DNA from: Smittium culicis
Lineage: Eukaryota > Kickxellomycota > Harpellomycetes > Harpellales > Legeriomycetaceae
Assembly (NCBI GenBank): GCA_001970855.1
Contig: LSSN01000767.1
Span: 2,811 to 26,253 of the forward strand
Direction of reading: 5' to 3'
DNA length: 23,443 bases
Position numbers and translations under genes: made by a program. Positions 12,152 to 21,093 of this stretch are shown here, one piece after another. The notes under the pieces were generated by a model that saw nothing but the letters and a program-made list of their open reading frames with translations, was not told the DNA's origin and ran no database searches. How positions within the stretch are numbered: the first letter of the stretch is position 1; each line of letters begins with the position of its first letter.

Positions 12152-15100
12152 TGAGGCATATAAAAAAATAATCTGAATAACTTTAGTGATAAATCACTTT
12201 TTTTTTATAGTTACTACAATAAAAAAAAATTGTTAGCTAATATGTAAAAGGAATAAAAAAAATGGTAAATATTTTTACGCTGAAATCATTAAAAAGTCTG
12301 AGACTAATTCATATAAATATAATATAAAATATAAGGATTTTAAGACATTATTATTACCAAAAAAAATTAATATAGCCAAATTTTATGGTTTCTGATTAGA
12401 AAGTTCAAATTCCTATATTATTATAATAATCTAAATATATAATAAAAAATTTTATACCCTCTTAAGATTCTAAAACAGTTTTTAGAATTATTTATAAAAC
12501 TTAAATATTCTATTTTGCTTAATATTATGATAAAAAACGTTTGAAATTAGTTTTTTGATATATAGTATGAAATCATCAATTTTTCCGCATATGAAAAAAA
12601 TTCAATATATAAAATTATTATCAATTACAATCAGAAATATTGCATAGAATCCGCTAATAAATGGATCAGCTAATTTGCAAATAAGTCTCATGAATATTAA
12701 TATAAATTAATTATAGTTTGTATGATTATTTTAATGTTACCTCAGTTTTATTCATATCAGCTAGGTGTTTTAAAAATACGATTATTCAATAGAAATATAT
12801 ATGTTCTATAATATAAAATAAGAAATTATTACTATTAGTTATCGATGAAAATTTTTATTGATAAAGAACAATAATTATTTTATGATTTTTTAATAAATAA
12901 AAACAGTGAAAAACTAGAATGAATTAACTATATTAAGCATCAATAAGTACATGTAATTAATATATTTATGAATTAACTCTATGGAAAGCTAGAGAAAATG
13001 GAGGAGAATATTATGCTAATAATAATAAATATATACCCTGGGTTAAGAATCAAATTAAAGTATTCTTTTTTTTAAAATATAATTTTATTTAGATTTATCA
13101 ATTAATTTTAATAATTATCAAACAAAAAAAAATATTGAATGATATAATGTTTAGAAAAATTGGGATATTTATAAATTAAAAGTTATGCTTTTATAATAAT
13201 TTTGATAAATAAAATATTTATATAAACATAAAGACATATAATTTCATTAAATAGTTGAAAGAGACTTGATATATCAATTATAATTTTACATAAAATCAAA
13301 CTATAGCAATAAATACACTTTATAATAATTTCTATTATTTCTGATAATTTTTAAAATCAAATTTATTCCCTAAATATTTTTGTAATTCTAAAATTGTTTT
13401 ATTTCCTATAAATAATGCAAAAAGCTAATTTACTATCATTAAAATACCTTTAATTTTGGGTTATCAAGGCGATTTTAGTAGAATATTATTAATTTTAAAA
13501 TTTTTTGGATTTCTAATATATTTAAAAATAGTTGGTGTTAATTTAAGGGATTATTTTTTTAATAATAAAAATGGAATAGAAAAAATTTAACCATAATACA
13601 AGATTTATAAAAATAGGAATAGGGAATTTTAGTCCTATTTTTATTCAGTATTATGTTCCATTTTCTATAAAAAAGAGATAAATACATACCTATAACATTC
13701 CAAATTACTTGGTTTAATATCTAGCCTTATTAAAAAAAACATCTAAAAGAAAGAGATACGTTTCCTCTTGATATAAAAAATAATCAATATAGACGTTTAA
13801 TCTAGAGATATCATATATAAATTAATAATGGAAGCGAAAAAATATGAAAATTTTGAGCTAATTGTTTAATAGCTTAAATGTATCAATTAAGAACAAAATT
13901 TACTGAAATAAACATTTAAATGAGAAAATTAAAAGCATTATCAAGATGGGAAAAATAAAAAGACGCAGAATAACCCCGTATTTTTTTTTTCATAGCTAAA
14001 TTTAATCTCAGTAAATAAATGAACTTTGCTACTCACAAATGAGATGCTGATATTTTTCATAATTTTACTAAATTCAATATTCAAATTTTTTATGCAAAAT
14101 AAATTCGAAGTGAACTAGTATAATTATCTAAAAATCTATTTTTATATCACTATAAAGAATTTTATGTTTTCGAATTTATTTTTAAGTATTTACATTCTTA
14201 ATTCAATCATAAAATATGTCATATTTTCCTATGAAAATACGAAACAAACTTCAACTATGGCTGAATGAAAATTTCATATGATTTATTTTATTGAAAAATC
14301 TTCAAAAAATTTCTTTAAAAAATTTAATTTCTTAATTAATTATGGTACAATGATAAAATTAGGTAAAAAAACTCATTTATTGAATCATTATTGATATGGT
14401 TCATAATATAGACTGACTTTATATATAAAATTCTGTATATTATGCTAGCTTTACAGATATGAGTATGTTAATTAAATAACCTAGAGAAATTTCTGCTTAA
14501 TATTAAATCTTATACAACAGCGTATTATAAATGCGTAGTAATAATTATTAAATATAATTATCAAAATATTATATTGGGGAAAATAACTTAGATTTACTTA
14601 ATTCCCTTAAGTTATTGATAAATTAATATATATTCATAATTTTAAGATATGCTTACAATAATACTAATTCACAAAAAAATTAAGGAAAAATGCAAAATAA
14701 AATAATACGAGTTATATTAAGAAACGAGAATAAACGTAATGTAAAAACATATATCTATGTTATAAAATGTATGTACGCTTAAATATGATGGCTAGTTACA
14801 GGAAAATTCCATTTTTTGAAAAATAAATGGTGAAAAACTAATTTTATATGTAATAATATAGTATAATATAAATATTGTATTTCCAAACATACGGATATGT
14901 CAAAAAATAGAAAAATTCGGAATTTATAAAACGCATTTTAATATAATTACACTTTTATTTTTTATCACTCAAAATCTAAAATATATAACTTTTCTTTAAT
15001 TTGATTACTAATAAAAATGTTTTTAGTTGTAGTTTTACAATCTCTTTAAGGTTATGTTAAAAAATCTACATAAGATTGATTTTAAAAAATGCATTTAAAG

Positions 15101-15385
15101 CATAAATTTTATATGAAGTGGATTAAATGTGTGTTAATTATATACACAATCAAAATATAGCTATTTTTTTGATTAGTATTAATCTTAATTTCGCTAATTT
15201 AAAAATACAAATAATTTTTCTATTCTCTTATTGAGGGTTTTCTAATTATGTATTCACTGTATAAATAAATTTTGACAAAAAAATTTTTTAATGAGTTTTT
15301 TTAAATAATTGATATATTTCTTTGATAAATATAAAATTATTTAATATAATTTGATTTATTGATGTCTAAAAATAGTAAAAGACCG

Positions 15386-15417
15386 AAAGTCTGAAAATTA
15401 TAAAATTTTCAGACTTT
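15386..15417. repeat. Perfect 14-bp hairpin in the A+T-rich core
   Basis: AAAGTCTGAAAATT is followed after a 4-nt loop (ATAA) by its exact reverse complement AATTTTCAGACTTT. Because the stem includes the G/C-containing core GTCTG/CAGAC, it is less easily explained by A/T bias alone than the many AT palindromes nearby. It could form a DNA cruciform or an RNA stem, or be a miniature-element remnant. No coding region ends nearby that would make it a terminator. Confidence 0.7.
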
Positions 15418-15599
15418 GAACTAGTAATAAAAATATGAAAAGCAAAATTTTAAAATAATTGACTATTATACTTTATGTGAATAAACTAAGAAAAGTTCTA
15501 TAAAATAAAAGTAATTTAATACTAATAAATGCAAGATTATTGGGTTAAGATAATAAAAGATTTCTTTAATTTTTTTTTGATAGAGCAAATAGGATATAG

Positions 15600-15737
15600 C
15601 TATTGACTAAATCAGATAATTCTTATATTAAATTTCTAATAAAAAATAAAAATAGCAGCAACGCTGATGATAATGAGAATTTAGTTAGAAAAAGTTCTGC
15701 TCCTCGAAGTGATCACCCAATATTAGATATTATGTAT
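15600..15737 (+). pseudogene. Coding-looking remnant in the core, unidentified
   Basis: One plus-strand frame is open for 45 codons after a TAG at 15597-15599, ending at TAA 15738-15740. Its second half (15654-15720) has codon-like composition quite unlike the surroundings: it begins SSNADDNENLVRK and ends SSAPRSDHPILDIMY. The G+C content rises locally and then falls back. There is no ATG at its head and it is too short to be a normal gene. I do not recognise a family. A decayed gene or mobile-element fragment is the likeliest reading. Confidence 0.3.
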
Positions 15738-16566
15738 TAAAATAAATATTATCTATTTGAAGTGCTCTTTTAATCAAATTAAAAACCATTTTTGAATTAC
15801 TAATAAAATTCTGAGCTTAAAAAATTCATTATACTTTTGGGAGCTTTTTTATTTTTTAATTATCGAAAAATGTATTAAATTTATGTTTATTAATCGTAGC
15901 TTTGAGAAAATTGCAGATTTTTAGATTTTTTAAATATTAAATCATGTAATTCGCTCTATTTTAATAGATTCTCTAAAAAAAAATTTATCGCTATTTTACG
16001 ATTTCAATAATATTTGGACACAAAATGTTAATATAATTCAAATAATATATTTTGTAAATTGATATTAAGATATTAAATAATTTTCTGATTTTTTTCGTAA
16101 GTTAAAGTTATTCAAAAGCTCTGTGTGTCTGAATTTTTAAAATTCTAGTCAATAAATACTAGTTTAGTTTTAAAAAGCTATGGTTGGTGGTATATTTTAG
16201 AAATTGGCATTTTTATAATTATTACTAAAGAGCTTGAAAATTTTGTTATAGCAAAGAAATAAATACATTAATTAAATATATATCGAAATATATTAGATTA
16301 AAACATTTCAAGTATTTATATATGTGAAAGTGATTAAGTGGATGTTTATCTTCCGTAAAATTATGATTTTTATTTGTTAAAATAAATTCTTTTAAAAACC
16401 AATCAGTTTAAACAACTACGATTTAAATTTAATTATATCATTAATAAATTAATACTAAAAGGTAAGACTATTGATTTTCAAAAAGGAAAAGCAAAATACT
16501 AAAATATTGTGTTTTAGATTATTTAAAAATCTAACTAGAATAAATTCGATCATAATAAATGAAATT

Positions 16567-16629
16567 ATGACTGATAAAATTAAAGAGATAACAAAAAGAA
16601 ATCAAGACGTTATTTATATTGAATATTAG
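16567..16629 (+). pseudogene. Possible short coding remnant (21 codons), unidentified
   Basis: ATG to TAG on the plus strand reads MTDKIKEITKRNQDVIYIEY. It has a mixed charged and polar composition rather than the usual I/N/K-only runs of this core. A following stretch in another frame (about 16628-16665) reads DHKPKSNPRKFL, which could be the same remnant after a frameshift. It is very short, so chance is a real possibility. It lies between two better remnants, all on the same strand. Confidence 0.15.
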
Positions 16630-17027
16630 ATCATAAGCCGAAGTCTAACCCTAGAAAATTTCTTTAATAATACTCTTTCAAGATACGGTTAAATAATAAT
16701 TTTATTATTGTATAAATAGAGAGTAAAGAAATAAAATTTTTGAGTTTTAAAATTTTTTATAAATAAATCATACTAAAATTTAAGAAAAATAAACTAATAC
16801 TTAATCCTATTAAAATATATAAACCAAAAAAAGGGATAAACATAATACTTACTCTTTATCTAATTAGTGATTTTTTTTAACATAATAAGTTTATCTTTAA
16901 ATATTATCAAAATTATATTTCTCTATAATAGTATAATCAAAATAAACAAATATATAAAAAATAAAAAAAACTACTTTATCATTTTTTATAACTTATTATT
17001 ATATCCTATTAAGCTTTTATCAACTGA

Positions 17028-17255
17028 TCTGATTTTATTAAAAATCAAAATAAAAGGTCTACTAAAACCTTAAAAGTTTCTAAAAATCCGAACAAAATGA
17101 TCCCAAAAATTGTCTCCGATAATGAAGCTAAGGATATTAAATTCTCCTTCGCCCCCGAAATTGTACCTCGCACCGTTAACATCGCTGCTAGAACTGGGGA
17201 GTATAATAAAACTCAACATATATTCTTAAAAAAAATAATAAAACCTCAGAAATAA
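17028..17255 (+). pseudogene. Coding-looking island in the core, possible gene or retroelement fragment
   Basis: A plus-strand frame is open for 75 codons before TAA at 17253-17255. Within it an ATG at 17097 starts 52 residues beginning MIPKIVSDNEAKDIKF and continuing through SFAPEIVPRTVNIAARTGEY. From 17097 to about 17210 codons end often in C (TTC, TCC, GCC, CCC, CGC, ACC, AAC, ATC), as in VPS20. The flanking DNA is over 85% A+T, so this looks like former coding sequence. The tail (QHIFLKKIIKPQK) returns to A+T-rich composition, suggesting the original frame continued and was lost. I recognise no family. A gag-like fragment of a retroelement or an exon of a decayed gene would both fit. Confidence 0.4.
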
Positions 17256-17711
17256 AAGTATATTTAAAATTTTATTTATATATAATAAATTACACACATT
17301 TTTTTTATAAAATGTATATTTTTTCTTAAATGTTATTATGAGTGAAGGTTTTTAAGCTATGAAAATACTATTAATTAAAAATAACATTATAATCGTTCTA
17401 TGTATAATTGTAAACCTAGAAAACAATTTTCTATAGTTTTTTTTATTAATTGATAAGAATGATTCTAAATTAATTTAAAAATATCGAACCAAGAATAAAA
17501 ACAATTGAAACAAAATGATCTTTATATATTCAATAATCTCCTAGAACCAGGAAAAAAAAATTAAATATAAGCCTTGAATATAGCAATGAGCTTTGCAGAG
17601 TTATTATCTTCACTAATCTATACATGTATTAGATATATATATATATTAGGCTTAAACTGGTATCTATTACTAATTACACTATTTTAGAATGAAACAATAA
17701 ATAATTAAAAA

Positions 17712-17732
17712 TTTGATATAATTTATATCAAA
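17712..17732. repeat. Short A+T palindrome (10-bp stem)
   Basis: TTTGATATAA and its reverse complement TTATATCAAA are separated by one base. The stem is almost entirely A/T and lies close to the inner edge of the right arm. Several such palindromes are expected by chance in this composition. Confidence 0.4.
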
Positions 17733-17865
17733 ATTCTTTAATTTCATATTTAAACAGAAATTTAATATATGTAAAATATTTCCAATATATATAATGTTTA
17801 AATTATAAGATACTGTATATTAAATATAAATTATAGACTTAAAAAGCTGAAATTTAATAATTTTA

Positions 17866-19509
17866 AATTAGTTAATAAATCATCTAAATCATCATTTTTA
17901 GTGAAATAAGATAAAGATTAAATGATTAAAGAGGTAACGCAATCAAAATATATAATTATCTAAAAGTATTATGATTCTATGATTAATACATTATAAATAA
18001 AGTTAAAATATAGAACCGATAATTAAAAAAATCTAACAGTATATCTATTGAATGAATGTGCGTGAAATACAGCAAAATTCTTTATAATCTAAAATAGCTT
18101 AATTCGCTTTTGAGATTCTAAATAGCCATATGGACCAGGAAATTCAAAATATAAAAAAAATTTAATTCATGAATGTTGTATTATTTTATCATAACAAATT
18201 TAGCAGTTTATTTTTTAAATATAAAGCCTGTGACATAATTTTTTTTTTATGCTTTAATAAAATCCAGTTTCTTAAGTATCACAGAAATAAAATTACTTAT
18301 CTTTTATTAGATTTTAAGTGTAGAGAAACAAAAAAACCATTTTTTTTAAAGTATAAATGAGGAAAGGCTATATTAGTAGCTAAGATTAAATATCTGGTGG
18401 ATCAAAATTTATAAATAAAAATACACAAACCATATTCTTGACACAGATAGAATTTATTATACCCTTATAATTATTTATATATAAATAAAATTGAATATTT
18501 GCCAGGTATTTTTAATTAAAAAATACCAATTCTTGATTGTAGTCAATAAAATATAAACTCGAAAATAAATCGAAATATAAATTCAGATTTAAATTAAATA
18601 AACTTCATTATTGGTATTTCTCGAAATTGGTTTTGTGTTTATTGCTTGATGTTTCTATCAAAAAAATCATTACAATCATAATTTTCAATAAAATTAAAAT
18701 ATAAACGATCATTATGTTAATAGGATAAAGTTTTATTATATTCATAGGTGGTTTTTTTATATTCTAAGGATTTTTTTTTTAAAAATTAGAAATTGCGTTT
18801 ATAAATTAGCATCTATAATTAAATACCAACAGTAAATTATTATGGCCTATTGATGTTTATATACAAGTCCCGTACCTTTTTTTTATTGTACAATTTGCTC
18901 TAATCAAATTAAAAAGTCAAATTGAATTTAATCAAAACAACCAAAGTATTCGAAGATTTGTATAATATTTAAATACTAATAAACTAATATTGCGACGTAA
19001 AGCCAAAATATTGAAGGGATGCTATTTTATGGCTGTGATCAGTACTCATTGGAACTTATTAAAATTTATGATTTTTTATAATAGTTGATAATCAATACAC
19101 GATAAGCGATCAAATATTTAAAGTTATACGAGAAAATTTTATGGTGATATGAATGCATTAAATCATACAGATTCATATCAGTTAATATGCTAAATAGGCT
19201 ATGCTAGCAAATCGAGTGAAACAAGAAAGATTTATTTCTGCCATTTATGATTTCCTATAAAAAAAATTAAAGATGGGAAATTCACAAGCAATACACAGAG
19301 CAGCGGAAGATACGCTTATGACAATAAGCTTACTGAAAAATGTATTATTAAATGAAGGGAGTGAGGGGGTAGGACAAAAATAGTGAAAATATTACAGGAG
19401 TAATGTCATAGAAGTACGGAAGCAAAAAAAGTATTCTAGAATAAATATTAACATTAATCATCAGTACAAAGAGAGATGAAGAATTGAAGATAGGCAGGTA
19501 AAGTGGAGC
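17866..19509. other. 3' flank of right VPS20 within the repeat arm
   Basis: Mirror of the left 3' flank, with no gene. About 220 nt adjoining the stop codon are identical to the left arm. Farther away, substitutions and small indels appear, for example around 18060-18130 and 18640-18780. Nothing else is recognisable. Confidence 0.6.
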
Positions 19510-20295
19510 CTAAGCAAGTAGCGGTTCGCTTTTCTCGGGTTCAGGAGAGATATCTTCAGCCTGCTCGTTTTCTTGCCGAAGCCTGTTTTTGCTGACGGGA
19601 ATGGAGTTAGACAGGTCGGTTTTAGGGACGTTGGGTAGGCGCTCGTTGAATTCGGCAAGCGCTTCTGCTCGCAGTGCATTCAGCTCTTCGATAACTTGCT
19701 CTTCGTCGTCTGCAGTCAAATTGGAGTGGAGAATGGCGGATACTTCGTTCTGGTACTCGATTGCATCGCTAGTTTCGAGCATTAATTTCTCGACATTTTC
19801 GAGGTTCATCTCCTTGTTCAAGTTTTTCAGGACGTCGTTGCCGAGCGACAGGCCCAACATCACGTCTTTTTGGATCAGGGAGAACTCGATAGTTTGAATG
19901 AGTTGCTGTAGATTGAGAAGCTGCTCGTTTGTTTTCGCTATGAGCTGTTCTTGATACTTCTTTTTTCGCAGGGCCAAAAGGGCCTTTTCTCTATTACCGG
20001 CTTCTAAACATTCTGCCGCGACTTGTTTTTCTCTCTCTGTGACTTTTAAGATCTAACGAATGTTTATGAAATAAATTAGTATGAAGCAGTGGAAAGAGTT
20101 TTTATAGATAGGAAAGAAGCAGAAGTGAAATGAAGTGAGATGGAGCGAAATGAGAAGAGATTAAAAGAAATGAAGTGAAGGTAAATGTTATGATACACGT
20201 TTCTGGTATTGCTGCAGCTTGTCTCTTTGAGATTTGATGTCGAGAATGGCCTTATCTTGGGCAGTGATCTTGGTTTTGCTTGAGGCTGAGCCCAT
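19510..20295 (-). CDS. VPS20: ESCRT-III subunit Vps20 (CHMP6 family), right copy with P181S
   Basis: Second complete VPS20 gene. Exon 1 is 20295-20197, the intron 20196-20053 and exon 2 20052-19510, giving 213 residues. Exon 1 and the 144-nt intron are identical to the left copy. Exon 2 differs at six bases: five synonymous (TGC/TGT, CTT/CTA, GAA/GAG, GAG/GAA, CTG/CTA) and one changing Pro181 to Ser (CCT to TCT). Pro181 is in the LPNVPKTDLPNSIP segment that resembles the MIM2 Vps4-binding motif, and it aligns with the second Leu-Pro of human CHMP6. All other features match the left copy: myristoylation signal, Snf7 core and acidic C-terminal region. The frame, splice sites and promoter patch are intact, so both copies are probably expressed. 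It lies upstream of the SR gene's 3' end, on the same strand. Confidence 0.95.
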
Positions 20296-20425
20296 TTGTA
20301 GAAATTAAAGCAGATATGTACTACAAAGCTGAAATTTAAAATTAAATTAATTAAAATAAAAATTATTTAAAAGAGAAATAAAAAGGGGGAAAAGAACTGA
20401 GTGCAAAAAAACCTCGAAAAAGCAG

Positions 20426-20430
20426 CCAAT
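20426..20430 (+). promoter_or_regulatory. CCAAT box upstream of right VPS20 (proximal)
   Basis: CCAAT in AGCCAATGAG, about 130 nt upstream of the right VPS20 start. It is the mirror of the left-arm box at 4883-4887, and the surrounding G+C-richer patch is also retained. Confidence 0.4.
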
Positions 20431-20495
20431 GAGCTGGAGCGTTGATATTTAGGCGAATGGCCGCGAGACTTTAATAGATGGCAAAGATGATTTAT

Positions 20496-20500
20496 CCAAT
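20496..20500 (+). promoter_or_regulatory. CCAAT box upstream of right VPS20 (distal)
   Basis: Mirror of the distal left-arm box (4813-4817), about 200 nt upstream of the start. The adjoining sequence is TTATCCAAT here against TTGTCCAAT in the left copy, one of a handful of promoter differences between the two arms. Confidence 0.35.
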
Positions 20501-20776
20501 AGCTGTCGTTAGATATATAAAGTTTTCGGAAATTTAGAAATTTGTAAGAAATATTAAATATTTTATTAAATATTTTTTAATATTCATATTTTAGCAAACA
20601 AAACAATTAAATAAACTTTTAAAGGTTTTGATTCTTAAAAACTGAATCTCATAAATATGAAAAACTTCATAATATTCCACTTATAATATATTTCATCATC
20701 AAAATTCTACACGCCTTGAATATCAAAATTCAGGATTTTTAAAGTGTGATGTATATAGCATTTGGGCTTTTTTTAA

Positions 20777-21093
20777 TATACAAAAACATTAAGATAAATC
20801 AGAGCTGTAAAATTTCGCAAATACAAAAATAATTTACAAGATAACCGAGTTGGTATATAAATTTGAAATTTAAAAATAATCGATGATGAAAATACATGTG
20901 GTATATACTAAGGGATGTTACGATAGTAGATGGTAAAGATAAAAAGGGCAAAAAGGTAATAGGTCGATCAAAAGATCGATGGACGAAATAAGCATAGAAA
21001 TGTGACTTTAATTTTTATATTATAAAGTAGAATATAGAATAAATGGAAAAAGAGGCTAAAAAAAAGAGTGTATGGAGTAAAGGCAATAATTAA
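20777..21093. other. Intergenic region between the right arm and the SR gene
   Basis: A+T-rich single-copy DNA holding the 3' end of the SR gene and the far upstream region of the right VPS20. A short palindrome GATCAAAAGATC lies at about 20965-20976. No gene, and no convincing polyadenylation signal immediately after the SR stop, was found. Confidence 0.5.

Larger units (their letters stand above)
7454..17865. other. ~10.4 kb extremely A+T-rich gene-free core between inverted arms
   Basis: This spacer is dominated by short A/T runs, roughly four-fifths or more A+T by eye. It has no open frame with domain-like content. Open frames here (for example 9699-9893 and 16867-17073) are low-complexity I/K/N/F/L strings expected from A+T-rich DNA. 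No tRNA B-box, rRNA, LTR pair, integrase or transposase motif was recognised. It is not a simple satellite, since I see no dominant repeating unit. A few higher-G+C, coding-looking islands and one perfect hairpin lie in its right third (15.4-17.3 kb). A gene desert this long stands out beside neighbours spaced about 1 kb apart. A regional centromere core is one interpretation; decayed mobile-element DNA is another. Confidence 0.8.
17866..20776 (-). repeat. Right arm of the ~2.9 kb inverted repeat
   Basis: Reverse complement of the left arm (about 4537-7453). It contains a second complete VPS20, its promoter patch and the same A+T-rich 3' flank. Its outer edge is the T7 tract ending at 20774, beyond which it diverges from the left side at once. 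The outer edge lies about 320 bp past the end of the SR gene, and neither flanking single-copy gene is included. Frame-based readings inside its A+T-rich part (for example 18169-18360) have no counterpart function. Confidence 0.93.

Noticed and set aside
16867..17073. 68-codon open frame in the core
   Set aside because: It is almost only I, K, N, L, F and Y from A/T codons, with no domain and no G+C shift. Chance frame.
7454..17865. A mitochondrial DNA insertion as the source of the A+T-rich core
   Set aside because: I recognised no mitochondrial rRNA, tRNA, cytochrome or ATP synthase sequence in it.
18169..18360. 63-codon open frame in the A+T-rich part of the right arm
   Set aside because: Substitutions between the arms show no codon-wise pattern and there is no recognisable protein. 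Chance frame.
4537..20776. The arms as terminal inverted repeats of a giant DNA transposon
   Set aside because: No transposase or integrase in the 10-kb interior, no target-site duplication at the ends, and the arms contain an ordinary intron-bearing cellular gene.
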